The position numbers were made by a program, and so were the translations under genes. Under the pieces are notes generated by a model. That model worked only from the letters and a program-made list of their open reading frames with translations, was not told the DNA's origin and ran no database searches. From contig CAZVAR010000001.1 in assembly GCA_964625225.1 (NCBI GenBank), positions 32,191-96,190 on the forward strand: DNA of 64,000 nucleotides. The letters are read 5' to 3'. Below are positions 54,609-63,253 of the stretch, one piece after another (position 1 is the stretch's first letter; the number at the start of each line of letters is the position of its first letter). This stretch comes from CAZVAR01 sp964625225 (GTDB lineage: Bacteria > Pseudomonadota > Alphaproteobacteria > JAJUGE01).

Positions 54609-56207
54609 CTACTTATCCAGCCAGGCGTCCTCCAGCCGCCAGTGATTGTAGATGGTGTTCTGGGCGAGGGTGATGCCCTTGACGTGCGGCAGCCAGCAGG
54701 TGGCAGCGCGGGTGTGATAGATCACGGGGCGCGCGCCGTCCTCCTGCAGGGCCTTGTCGATCTCCCAGACCAGCTTCTTGCGCTGCTCCTGGTCGAGCAT
54801 GGCCGACTGCTCATCGAACTTGGCCTGCAGGTCCTTGTTGCAATAGTTCGTGTAGTTCCGCTCCGACCCACAGGCATAGTTCTCGTAGAAAACGACGTCC
54901 GGATCGTCGATGCCGATGCCCGAGACGTGCATGCCGACGTGGAAGTCGTTGCGGGCCAGCTTGGCGTACCAGATGCCGGTATCGATCACGTCGAGCTCGC
55001 CCTCGATATGGACCTGCTTGAGATGATCGATCAGGATCACGGCCGGGTCGCGGTAGGTGGCCAGATTCCGGGTCGCGACCTTGATCTTCAGCGGCTTGTC
55101 CGGCCCGTAGCCCAGCTCGGTCATGATCCGCCGGCCCTCTTCCCGGTTCTTCTCGACATCGTCGCCATAGCCCGGCAGGTCGGCGAGCTGCTCGGGGGTC
55201 AGGCCCCAGAGGCCCTCCGGCGGCGGCAGCATGGTCCCGCCGATCCTGTCCTCACCTTCGCTGAGGATGTCGATGAAGGCCTTCCGGTCCAGCGACAGCA
55301 TCATCGCGCGCCGGATCTTCTCGTTGTCGAAGGGGGGCGCGGCCCGGTTGACCAGGAGCTGGCCCTGGGTGTTGGAGGGATTGAGCTCGCAATAGGCGTC
55401 GGGACGCTGCGCCCGCACATCCTTGAGCAGCGGGACCGTGACGTCCTGCGTGAAGGTCAGATCGAACTCGCCGGCGATGAAGGCGAGCACGCGCGTCGAT
55501 CGGCTCGAGATGATCCGCCACTCGATGCCGTCGAGATACGGCTTGCCGGGCTTCCAGTAGTCCTCGTTCTTGGTCAGCCTGATGAACTCGTTCGCCTTGA
55601 ACTCGTCCACCTTGAACGGCCCGGTGCCGATCGGCTTGGTGCGCATCTCGCGCCCTTGCACATGGCAGGGATAGACCGGTGAGAAGGCGCCCGCCAGGAA
55701 GCTCAGGAACGAAGGCTGCGGCCGGTCGAGATGGAACGTCACCGCATGGTCGCCGTCGGTCGTGACCTCCTTCAGGTTGAAGTACCAGGTCTGCCGCGGG
55801 TTCTTGCGCCAGCCGGCCTTCCTCTTCTCCGTGATGGTGTCCCAGGTGCATTTCACGTCGGCGCTGGTGAAAGGCTTGCCGTCGTGCCACCTGACGCCCT
55901 CGCGCAGCTTGAAGGTCAGCTTGGTCCGGTCCTCGTTCCAGGCCCATTCGGTCGCGAGTTCCGGCACGATCACGTCCGGGCTGTTCCGTTTCGCATGCTG
56001 GTCGAACATGACCAGATTGTTGAATACCGCCATGAAGGGCATGACGGTCGAGATGGTCGCTTCCTCGTGGATCGAGGCGCTCGGTGGGTTCTCGCGGTTA
56101 TAGACCCGCAGGATACCGCCGGCCTTCTGGGCGGCCGCCGGGGCTGCCGCCAGGCCGAGCCCGAGGAGCACGGGAGTGATCGCCACCGCTCGAGCAAACC
56201 GGTTCAT
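54609..56207 (-). CDS. ABC transporter substrate-binding protein, family 5 (peptide/nickel type)
   Basis: A 532-residue periplasmic protein with a signal peptide (RFARAVAITPVLLGLGLAAA, cleavage near AQKAGG) and the SBP_bac_5 fold: ILRVYNRENPPSASIHEEAT, LREGVRWHDGKPFTSADVKC, GTGPFKVDEFKANEF and AMMLSLDRKAFIDILSEG. These proteins feed oligopeptides, opines, glycosides or similar ligands to a two-permease, two-ATPase importer. No permease or ATPase gene is near, so it works with a distant transporter or only as a scavenger. The ATG at 56207 has GAAGGAAG ahead of it; the longer frame to 57677 is spurious. Confidence 0.93.
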   Translation of the reverse strand: MNRFARAVAITPVLLGLGLAAAPAAAQKAGGILRVYNRENPPSASIHEEATISTVMPFMAVFNNLVMFDQHAKRNSPDVIVPELATEWAWNEDRTKLTFKLREGVRWHDGKPFTSADVKCTWDTITEKRKAGWRKNPRQTWYFNLKEVTTDGDHAVTFHLDRPQPSFLSFLAGAFSPVYPCHVQGREMRTKPIGTGPFKVDEFKANEFIRLTKNEDYWKPGKPYLDGIEWRIISSRSTRVLAFIAGEFDLTFTQDVTVPLLKDVRAQRPDAYCELNPSNTQGQLLVNRAAPPFDNEKIRRAMMLSLDRKAFIDILSEGEDRIGGTMLPPPEGLWGLTPEQLADLPGYGDDVEKNREEGRRIMTELGYGPDKPLKIKVATRNLATYRDPAVILIDHLKQVHIEGELDVIDTGIWYAKLARNDFHVGMHVSGIGIDDPDVVFYENYACGSERNYTNYCNKDLQAKFDEQSAMLDQEQRKKLVWEIDKALQEDGARPVIYHTRAATCWLPHVKGITLAQNTIYNHWRLEDAWLDK

Positions 56208-56335
56208 ACGCGCTTCCTTCTTTGTTGTCGCCGGGTCGGGGGATCCGCCCGGCTTGGCCGCCGGGCGATCGGCCCGGCGCTCCGAGCTTAGCAAAGTCAT
56301 CACGGACCGGAACCCGGCGGGGCCGTTCCGCCCCT

Positions 56336-57571
56336 TCAAACCCGGACGTCCTTGCACGGCAGATAGGCGGCGAGGCCGGCCGCCATCAGGACGGCGAGGA
56401 AGCCGAACACCGTCCGATAGGCCTCGGGCGGCGCGCTGCCGTCCGCCCCGGCCCAGGCCCCGACGATGAAGCCGGTCGCCGCCTGCCAGGCGAACACGCC
56501 GCCGATCGCAGCCATGTTCTGCAGAGTCAGGCCGCGCCCGACGAGATGGTCCGGCAGCACGGCCCGCGCATGCGCGTGCAGCAGGTTGAAATGGCCCGAG
56601 AGCAGACCGATCAGGACGAACAGTACCACCACCGTGCCCACGCCCGGGCTCGGCCAGAGCGCCAGCGCCGCGAACGCCGCGGCCATCAGCGCGGCCCCGG
56701 CCACGACCGGCCGCCGGTAGGACCCGAACAAGGGCGCGAGCCCGCCATAGCCGAGGGCGCCGACGAGGACCGCGAGGTTCATCGCCAGCAGGACGTTGCC
56801 GCGCGCGACGGCGTCCAGACCGTGCACGTTCTCGAGATACGGCCCGCCCCAGAGGCCGGCGACCGCGGTCAGGCAGCCATAGACGACGAGCTGGATGCCG
56901 CAGATGTGCAGCAGCGACCGGTTGCGGGTCACGGCGACGAGCCCGCGCCAGATCTCGCGTGGACTCTCCGGGGTCGTCGTGGCGGCGTGCCCGGCCGGTG
57001 AATCGCGCACGACCAGCCAGAGCAGCAGCGCTAGCCCTGCCGTGATCGCCGCCATGACCACGAAGGCGCCGCGCCAGCCGAACGCTTCTGCCGCCGCCGC
57101 GAGCGGCGTCGTCGCCAGCACGCTGCCCAGGCCGCCGATCGCGTAGAGCACCGACAGCATCGGCGCGAAGCGCTGCGGCGGAAACCAGCGTGCGATCACG
57201 ACCAGGGAGCCCATCAGCCCGACGGCGCAGCCCAGGCCCATCAGCCCGCGGCCGATCGTCAGTCCGGCGCCGCCGCCGGCGGCCGCGAAGACGAGCGACC
57301 CGAGCACCGCGAAGGCCAGCAGCCCGGCCATGGTCCACCGCGGCCCGAACCGGTCCAGCAGCACGCCCGCGGGGAGCTGTGCCGCGGCGAAGGTCAGAAA
57401 GAAGGTGCCGGTGATCGCCCCCATCGCCTCCGGCGAGATGTCGAGATCGCGCATTAGCTCCGGCGCGATCACGGCATTGGAAACGCGGAAGAACTGACTC
57501 GCAATATAGGCGGCCGCCAGTACCGCGAAGATCCGCCACGCCGCCCGTGACGCGGCACCGCCCGCCCGCAT
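56336..57571 (-). CDS. MFS transporter
   Basis: A 411-residue major-facilitator carrier with about 12 hydrophobic segments. The motif-A-like loop LLDRFGPRWTMAGL sits between segments 2 and 3, and the first segments read WRIFAVLAAAYIASQFFRV and GAITGTFFLTFAAAQLPAGV. Members of this branch exchange organic acids or drugs with protons. The gene lies upstream of the binding-protein gene on the same strand, 128 bp away, with the cyclase-family gene divergent. A link to the exported cyclase or to the tandem FAH-family hydrolases is possible, but the substrate is not shown. Confidence 0.88.
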   Translation of the reverse strand: MRAGGAASRAAWRIFAVLAAAYIASQFFRVSNAVIAPELMRDLDISPEAMGAITGTFFLTFAAAQLPAGVLLDRFGPRWTMAGLLAFAVLGSLVFAAAGGGAGLTIGRGLMGLGCAVGLMGSLVVIARWFPPQRFAPMLSVLYAIGGLGSVLATTPLAAAAEAFGWRGAFVVMAAITAGLALLLWLVVRDSPAGHAATTTPESPREIWRGLVAVTRNRSLLHICGIQLVVYGCLTAVAGLWGGPYLENVHGLDAVARGNVLLAMNLAVLVGALGYGGLAPLFGSYRRPVVAGAALMAAAFAALALWPSPGVGTVVVLFVLIGLLSGHFNLLHAHARAVLPDHLVGRGLTLQNMAAIGGVFAWQAATGFIVGAWAGADGSAPPEAYRTVFGFLAVLMAAGLAAYLPCKDVRV

Positions 57572-57873
57572 GTCCCGTCCCCTCCCTGTCGAGACGCGGC
57601 ATCGTAGCGGCCGCCGGCCCGGCGGAAAACCGAGCCGGGCCGGCGGCCGCCGGAGAACGGGACGGCCCCTCGCTCACCGGGGCCGCGCTGCCGCAGCACC
57701 CCGACGGAAAAGACCACCGGCCCGGTCACGACTGCCGGAATCGACGTTCCGGAGGCTCCGGCAGGGGTACCGGTCACCCCCAAGGGGTCGCTTGTTTCGT
57801 CGCCACGCCTCCGACGAGACTCGGCTGTCCGAAAACGAAGTCCGACGCGGGACAGGCAGCAAGGGAGGAAGGC
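57572..57873. other. divergent intergenic region, 302 bp
   Basis: Lies between the MFS gene (minus) and the cyclase-family gene (plus). No coding potential is seen. The last 15 bases hold the strong AAGGGAGGAAGG ribosome binding site of the cyclase gene. No clear promoter hexamers found. Confidence 0.5.
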
Positions 57874-58821
57874 ATGCGCATCGAGCGGATCGCGGCGGCC
57901 GGGGTACTGGCCGCGCTGCTCACGTCCGGCGTCGCCGCGTCGGCGGCCGAAGGTTGGTTCCCGTCGAAATGGGGCCCCGACGACGAAATCGGGGCGGCCA
58001 ATCTGATTACGCCACAGCGGGTAATGGAGGCGGCGAAGCTGGTCACGACCGGGAAGACCTACCCGCTCGGCATCGTCGTCGACCGCACGACGCCGGCCTT
58101 CCCGCCCCGCAGCATCGCCGTCACCGTGCTGCAGCCGAACCAGGCGCAGGGGGCCACGCTCGGCGAGAACGCGATGAGCTACAATGACGACATGATCATC
58201 GGCTGGCTGGGCGTCGGCACCCAGATCGACGGGCTGGGCCATCTCGGCATCGACGGCGTCTTCTACAACGGCAACAGGAACAAGGACTTCGGCCGGACCA
58301 CTGGCCTGACCAAGCTGGGCATCGAGAAGATCCCGCCCCTGGTCGGGCGCGGCGTGCTGATTGACATGGCGAAGCATCGGGGCGTGGCGATGCTGAGCGA
58401 AGGCGACATCTTCACGCCCGACGACATCCGGGCCGCGGCCGAGGCACAGGGGGTGGAAATCCGCGAGGGTGACATCGTGGTCTTCCACACCGGCTGGATC
58501 GGCCTGCTCGGCACGGACGACCAGCGCTTCGGCGCGGGCGAACCGGGCATCGACGCCGCGGGCGCCGAGTATCTCGCCGGCCTTAACGTGATGGCGGTCG
58601 GTGCCGACACCTGGGGCCTGGAGGCGGTGCCGTTCAGGAACCCGGACCGGCTGTTCGAGGCGCACCAGATCCTGCTGGCCAAGAACGGCATCTATATCCT
58701 GGAGACCCTGAATACCGCCGACCTGGTCGCGGACGGCGTCAACGAATTCCTGTTCGTCCTCGGCCAACCGCGCTATCGCGGCGCGGTGCAGTCCATCGTC
58801 AATCCGGTCGCGATCCGCTAG
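57874..58821 (+). CDS. exported cyclase-family protein (kynurenine-formamidase fold)
   Basis: A 315-residue protein with an N-terminal signal peptide (ERIAAAGVLAALLTSGVAASAAEG). The cyclase fold is visible: WGPDDEIGAANLITPQRVM, GWLGVGTQIDGLGHLGIDG, GRGVLIDMAKH, GDIVVFHTGWIGLL and AVGADTWGLEAVP. The family metal motif is HxGTHxDxxxH; here the first part reads GVGTQIDGLGH, so one of the histidines is Gln and the leading one is not present. Export is a variation from the cytosolic enzymes that open formamide or lactone rings. AAGGGAGGAAGG lies ahead of the ATG. Either metal binding differs, or activity was changed. Confidence 0.8.
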   Translation: MRIERIAAAGVLAALLTSGVAASAAEGWFPSKWGPDDEIGAANLITPQRVMEAAKLVTTGKTYPLGIVVDRTTPAFPPRSIAVTVLQPNQAQGATLGENAMSYNDDMIIGWLGVGTQIDGLGHLGIDGVFYNGNRNKDFGRTTGLTKLGIEKIPPLVGRGVLIDMAKHRGVAMLSEGDIFTPDDIRAAAEAQGVEIREGDIVVFHTGWIGLLGTDDQRFGAGEPGIDAAGAEYLAGLNVMAVGADTWGLEAVPFRNPDRLFEAHQILLAKNGIYILETLNTADLVADGVNEFLFVLGQPRYRGAVQSIVNPVAIR

Positions 58822-58869
58822 CGCGGCAACCGACCCGCCGACGGCCGACCCGCGCGGCGGCGGGCGCGC

Positions 58870-58886
58870 TCCCCGGGGTCCGGGGA
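58870..58886 (+). terminator. hairpin after cyclase-family gene
   Basis: TCCCCGG (58870-58876) and CCGGGGA (58880-58886) pair perfectly with a 3-nt loop, 48 bp after the stop. No poly-T; weak evidence for a terminator. Confidence 0.3.
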
Positions 58887-59032
58887 ACGCCGGTCGAGCC
58901 GACCCGACCGACGCTTTACAATGGTTTGCCGCGCGGCACCTTTGAGGCAGGCTGGCCGTCGACGCGGCCCGCCGCTGCGGTTCCGCGCGGCGCCGCCGGC
59001 CTGGGCTCCCGTTGGCGACGAAGGAGAACGCC

Positions 59033-59476
59033 ATGCTCGTCGAGCGGATACTTCCCAAAGCACGTGAGCGCCTCGCCACCATCGATGTCTCGGCCCCGGT
59101 CAGGGACGCGGCCGAACTCATGGCCAGGCCCCACATCGACATCGTCGTCGTCTGCGATGCCGATGGAAGAATGGCGGGCGTCCTGACCAAGACCGACATC
59201 GTCGGACAGATCAGGCAATGCGAGGGATGCGCCTGCACGACCAGGGTCGATGCGGTCATGACCCGCGACATCGTCTCCTGCCGGCCGAACGAATGGCTGC
59301 AGAACATCTGGTCCGTGATGCGGGACCAGGGCCTGCAACGCATTCCGATCGTGGACGAGGAGAGAAGGCCGATCGGGGTCATCTACGCGCGGGACGCCCT
59401 CGAGAGCCTGCTGAGCGAAGTGGAGCACCAGGAGTCGCTGCTGCGGGACTATGTGATGTGCGTCGGCTACCGCTGA
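59033..59476 (+). CDS. CBS-domain-pair protein
   Basis: A 147-residue protein of two CBS motifs, which bind adenosine nucleotides and act as regulators. Motif one spans LATIDVSAPVRDAAELMARPHIDIVVVCD, with GVLTKTDIVGQI at its end; motif two spans VDAVMTRDIVSCRPNEWLQNIWSVMRDQGLQRIPIVDE. Between them lies QCEGCACTT with three cysteines in seven residues, which could bind metal or a disulfide; this is not standard for stand-alone CBS proteins. The ATG at 59033 is preceded by AAGGAG. It seems monocistronic. Its target is unknown. Confidence 0.85.
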   Translation: MLVERILPKARERLATIDVSAPVRDAAELMARPHIDIVVVCDADGRMAGVLTKTDIVGQIRQCEGCACTTRVDAVMTRDIVSCRPNEWLQNIWSVMRDQGLQRIPIVDEERRPIGVIYARDALESLLSEVEHQESLLRDYVMCVGYR

Positions 59477-60050
59477 ACGGCACCGACCGTGGGCCACCCT
59501 GCCGGGCTGCGGCTTCCGGCGCGGCGCGGGACCCGACCGCCCGCCCGCCGTTGGCGCCCTTATCTTGAAATAGGATGATATTCATGATAGGGTGGGCGCG
59601 GTTCCATTGTTTGGGGGACGAGACCATGGCGCAAACGCCGGATGGATTGGGAGACGGTCGGTGATGAGCGGCACTCGCGAAGACCCCGGCATGGCCCCGG
59701 CGAGCGCGCCGGCTTGGGCACATCCCGATCATCATGCCGCGCCACGCCCCATGCTCCGATGGGGGTCGCATGGGGGTGCCTCCCCCATGAACCCCCACGA
59801 ACCCCCATGAACCCCCATCGGCCCCGTGCCCCCATCAACCGCAGAAAGCCTCACACGGGACGCGGATCGGGGCCGGGCGGCGCGAACCGACGGCGCCCGC
59901 AGCGGTTTCCGCCGGCAGCATGGCCGAATTGACACGGCAAAGTCCGCTGTGGCTAAGTTCGGTCACTTGCCTGCAATCGGACCGGCATGGTGGCCGAGGC
60001 GCGTGCCGCACTCGGATCGGCCGAAGAGCGACCTCCGGAGGATTTGACGC
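59477..60050. other. 574-bp gene-free region with C-tract array
   Basis: No ORF has family-like sequence. It contains an AT-rich patch at about 59560-59590 and, at 59757-59820, nested inverted repeats and regularly spaced C5 tracts (listed separately). The end carries the promoter region and a CCGGAGG-like ribosome binding site of the following CoA-transferase gene. Confidence 0.6.
59757..59820. repeat. C5-tract array at 10-bp period inside nested inverted repeats
   Basis: CCCCC occurs at 59782, 59792, 59802 and 59812, exactly 10 bp apart, separated by ATGAA/ACGAA. The minus strand therefore has four G5 tracts with 5-nt loops, a classic G-quadruplex pattern. CGATGGGGGT (59757-59766) and ACCCCCATCG (59811-59820) are perfect inverted copies, and CATGGGGG/CCCCCATG (59769-59776 and 59782-59789) form an inner hairpin. 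Confidence 0.8.
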
Positions 60051-61253
60051 ATGAGCGACGAGCTGCCCTTCTCGGGCATCAAGGTGTTCGATGCCACCCA
60101 GGGGGTGGCGGGGCCGCACGCCACGATGCTGCTGGCCCAGTACGGTGCCGACGTGACCAAGGTCGAGCCGCTGGACGGCGACTGGGGCCGCACGCTCGGC
60201 AAGATGTACGGCGATTTTTGCGCGCACGCGATCACCTTCAATCGCGGCAAGAAGTCGATCGCTCTCGACCTCAAGACCGAGGACGGCAAGGCCATCGCGC
60301 AGAAGCTCGCGGCCGAGGCGGACGTCGTGGTGGAGAGCTTCCGCCCCGGCGTCATGAGCCGGTTCGGGCTCGGCTACGACGACATCAAGAAGCACAATCC
60401 GAAGGTCGTCTATCTGTCCGTGACCGGGTTCGGACAGCAGGGCCCCTACTCCAAGCTGCCGGTCACGGACTCGGTGATCCAGGCCTTCTCCGGCTGGATG
60501 ACGCTGCACCGCGACGCCGAGGGCGTACCGATGCGCAGCGGCATGATCGCGATTGACGTGATGACCGGCCTCTACGCCTTCCAGGCGATCGCGACCGCGC
60601 TCATGCGCCAGGTCCGGTTCGGCAAGGGCGCCTATATCGACTGCTCGCTGATGCAGTCGGCGGCCGCCTTCCAGGCGGCGAAGGTGATGGAGTACTACCT
60701 GGAGCAGGGCGAGCCGCAGGTGCTCTACGTGCCGGTCGGCACGATGAAGACGGCCGACGGCTACATCAACATCACCGCCATGCGCGAGCATCATTACCAC
60801 GCGCTCTGCAAGGTCCTGGGCCGCGAAGACTTGGCGAAAGACCCGCGCTACGACAGCCGCGAGAAGCGGATCGAGCGCGAGAAGGAGCTGATGCCCATCA
60901 TCCGCGCCGAGTTCCTGAAGCATCCGACCGCCTATTGGGAGAAGGCCCTGACCGAGGCCGGCGTCATGAACGCCAAGGTCAATACCTATGACGACTTCAT
61001 GAACGACGAGCATGTGAAGGCCGTCGGCAGCCTTGCCTGGATCGAACATCAGGACATGGGCCGCCTGCCCATGGCAAACATTCCGGGCACCACACCTCTC
61101 ACCGAGGGCAGCCCGCTCGCCGAATGCCCGCACACCGGCCAGCATACGGTGGAGATCCTGAAGGCCGCCGGCTATGCTGACAGCGAGATCCGGGAACTGC
61201 TGGCGAAGAAGGCGATCGGCACCGAGCCGCCGCAGAAGGCAGCGGCGGAGTGA
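60051..61253 (+). CDS. family III CoA-transferase (CaiB/BaiF), copy 2
   Basis: A 400-residue CoA-transferase with GIKVFDATQGVAGPHATMLLAQYGADVTKVE at the N-terminus, DLKTEDGKAIAQKLAAEAD and the catalytic aspartate in GMIAIDVMTGLYAFQAI. KGAYIDCSLMQSAAAFQAAK and the C-terminal LAECPHTGQHTVEILKAAGY are typical. The sequence resembles the formyl-CoA or succinyl-CoA:dicarboxylate transferase branches more than copy 1. It is followed by a hairpin and 288 bp later by two FAH-family hydrolase genes, so it may feed a shared pathway, but its acid substrate is not known. Confidence 0.92.
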   Translation: MSDELPFSGIKVFDATQGVAGPHATMLLAQYGADVTKVEPLDGDWGRTLGKMYGDFCAHAITFNRGKKSIALDLKTEDGKAIAQKLAAEADVVVESFRPGVMSRFGLGYDDIKKHNPKVVYLSVTGFGQQGPYSKLPVTDSVIQAFSGWMTLHRDAEGVPMRSGMIAIDVMTGLYAFQAIATALMRQVRFGKGAYIDCSLMQSAAAFQAAKVMEYYLEQGEPQVLYVPVGTMKTADGYINITAMREHHYHALCKVLGREDLAKDPRYDSREKRIEREKELMPIIRAEFLKHPTAYWEKALTEAGVMNAKVNTYDDFMNDEHVKAVGSLAWIEHQDMGRLPMANIPGTTPLTEGSPLAECPHTGQHTVEILKAAGYADSEIRELLAKKAIGTEPPQKAAAE

Positions 61254-61264
61254 CCCTTCGGAGC

Positions 61265-61282
61265 GCGGACCTTCCGGTCCGC
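61265..61282 (+). terminator. hairpin after second CoA-transferase gene
   Basis: GCGGACC (61265-61271) and GGTCCGC (61276-61282) form a perfect 7-bp stem with a TTCC tetraloop, 11 bp after the stop codon. T-run absent; position right after the gene supports a terminator role. Confidence 0.4.
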
Positions 61283-61541
61283 CTCCCTTCCCGCATATGG
61301 CGGGCTGCGGAACGGTTCCGGGCGCGGGGCCCCTGCCCTCTCGTGCCCGCACTCGCGCCGGAGCATCGCGCGTCGGTCGCTCCGGCGCCGGGCCGTTCGC
61401 CCGCGATCGCCGGATCGGGTCCGGCGGTGACGGACGAAGAGGACTCCCGGCGCGCGTGCGGGCCGCCGGAGCGGGAGCGCGAGGGTCCGATGGCTCGCGT
61501 TCCGGTCTCGATGCGCCAACAATTCTGAGGTGAGGACTCCG

Positions 61542-62399
61542 ATGAAGCTCCTGCGCTACGGTCCTGCCGGCTCCGAGAAGCCGGGCCTGCTCGATGCCGA
61601 GGGCGTCGTTCGCGACCTGTCGGCGATCGTCCAGGACATCACGCCGGCGACGATCACGGACGACGGGCTCGCCCGGCTGCGGGAGATCGACCCGGCTACC
61701 CTGCCCAAGGTCGAGGGACAGCCGCGTCTCGGCCCGCCGGTCACCGGGGTTCCGAAGATCGTGGCGATCGGCCTCAACTACCGTGATCACGCGGAAGAGG
61801 TGAAGCTGCCGATTCCGCAGGAGCCGATCATCTTCATGAAGGCGGTCAACTCGATCACCGGCCCGACCGGCCCGGTGGTGATCCCGCGCGACTCCCGCAA
61901 GCTCGACTGGGAGGTCGAGCTGGGCGTGGTGATCGGCAAGACCGCTCGACACGTGTCGGAGGACGAGGCGCTCGACCATGTCGCCGGCTACTGCGTCGCC
62001 AACGACATCTCCGAGCGCGAGTGGCAGATCGAGCGCGGCGGCCAGTGGACCAAGGGCAAGAGCGGCGACACCTTCTGCCCGCTCGGCCCCTGGCTCGTGA
62101 CCCGCGACGAGGTGCCGGATCCGCAGAACCTGTCGATGTGCCTCGACATCAACGGCGTGCGCCGCCAGACCGGCTCGACGCGGACCATGATCTTCGGTGT
62201 CCGGACCCTGATCAGCTATGTCAGCCGGTTCATGACGCTGCTGCCCGGCGACGTGATGGTGACCGGCACGCCACCGGGGGTGGGCTCCGCCTTGAAGCCG
62301 CCGGTGTACCTGAAGCCGGGCGATGTCATGACCCTCGGCATCGAGGGGTTGGGCGAGCAGGTCTGCCCGGTGGTCTCCTGGGAGGAGCGGCCGCGATGA
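61542..62399 (+). CDS. fumarylacetoacetate hydrolase family protein, copy 1
   Basis: A 285-residue FAH-family protein. The core reads PKIVAIGLNYRDHAEEVKLPIP, EPIIFMKAVNSITGPTGPVVIP, LDWEVELGVVIGKTARHVSEDEAL with two metal-binding glutamates, and the metal-binding aspartate in VANDISEREWQIERG; the C-terminal block is DVMVTGTPPGVGSALKPP. Enzymes of this type hydrolyse or hydrate acylpyruvates, 2-keto-3-deoxy acids or oxaloacetate. The start was placed at the ATG rather than the GTG four codons earlier. Its stop overlaps the next start by ATGA. Confidence 0.9.
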   Translation: MKLLRYGPAGSEKPGLLDAEGVVRDLSAIVQDITPATITDDGLARLREIDPATLPKVEGQPRLGPPVTGVPKIVAIGLNYRDHAEEVKLPIPQEPIIFMKAVNSITGPTGPVVIPRDSRKLDWEVELGVVIGKTARHVSEDEALDHVAGYCVANDISEREWQIERGGQWTKGKSGDTFCPLGPWLVTRDEVPDPQNLSMCLDINGVRRQTGSTRTMIFGVRTLISYVSRFMTLLPGDVMVTGTPPGVGSALKPPVYLKPGDVMTLGIEGLGEQVCPVVSWEERPR

Positions 62400-63241
62400 A
62401 ACTCTGCCGTTATGGCGAGCCCGGCGTCGAGAAGCCGGGCCTGATCGGGCCGGACGGCGAGATCCTCGATCTCTCAGGTGTGGTGGACGACATCCACCCG
62501 AACATGCTGGCCGACGTGGCGCTCGCCCGGATCGCCGGCATCGACATCGACGAGCTGAACCCGGTGCCCGGCCGGCCGCGGCTCGGGCCGCCGCTCGCCG
62601 GCGTCGGGAAGATCGTCTGCGTCGGCCTGAACTACAGCGACCATGCCGCGGAGGTCGGCGCGGCCCTGCCGACCGAGCCGCAGATCTTCATCAAGGCCAC
62701 CAGCGCCATCAACGGCCCCTACGACCCGATCGTGCGGCCGCGCAATTCGCGGAAGCTGGATCACGAGGTCGAGCTCGCGGTCGTCTTCGGCCGCGAAGCC
62801 CGCTATGTGAGCGAGGCGGAGGCGCTCGACCATGTCGCCGGCTACCTGCTGATGAACGACGTGTCCGAGCGGGCCTTCCAGATGGAGCGCGGCGGCGGCA
62901 CGACCAAGGGCAAGAGTGCCGACAGCTTCGCCCCGCTCGGTCCCTGGCTCGTCACCCGCGACGAGGTGCCGGATCCCGGCAATCTCCGGCTCTGGACCAA
63001 GGTCAACGGCGAGATCCGGCAGGACGGCAACACCCGGCACCTGGTGTTCGGCGTGCCCCAGCTCATCGCCTATCTCACCCAGTTTCTGTCGTTCCGGCCG
63101 GGCGACATTCTCTCGACCGGAACGCCGGCCGGGGTCGGTCACGGCCACCGTCCGCCGCGCTATCTGCAGCCCGGCGACGTGGTCGAGATGGGCATCGACG
63201 GGCTCGGGACCCAGCGCCATACGATCGTCGAGGCGGAGTAG
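62396..63241 (+). CDS. fumarylacetoacetate hydrolase family protein, copy 2
   Basis: A 281-residue FAH-family protein clearly paralogous to the upstream one: GKIVCVGLNYSDHAAEVGAALP, EPQIFIKATSAINGPYDPIVRP, LDHEVELAVVFGREARYVSEAEAL and NDVSERAFQMERGGG, with all metal ligands kept, then DILSTGTPAGVGHGHRPP. The tandem copies differ most in the loop around the active site, so they may act on two successive or two alternative acyl-pyruvate-like acids. It overlaps copy 1 by four bases and ends 12 bp before the convergent right-edge gene. Confidence 0.9.
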   Translation: MKLCRYGEPGVEKPGLIGPDGEILDLSGVVDDIHPNMLADVALARIAGIDIDELNPVPGRPRLGPPLAGVGKIVCVGLNYSDHAAEVGAALPTEPQIFIKATSAINGPYDPIVRPRNSRKLDHEVELAVVFGREARYVSEAEALDHVAGYLLMNDVSERAFQMERGGGTTKGKSADSFAPLGPWLVTRDEVPDPGNLRLWTKVNGEIRQDGNTRHLVFGVPQLIAYLTQFLSFRPGDILSTGTPAGVGHGHRPPRYLQPGDVVEMGIDGLGTQRHTIVEAE

Positions 63242-63253
63242 CCTGCGGCCGTC

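Noticed and set aside
56208..57677. Extension of the binding-protein gene to 57677
   Set aside because: A signal peptide and ribosome binding site mark the start at 56207; the extension is the MFS gene read in another frame.
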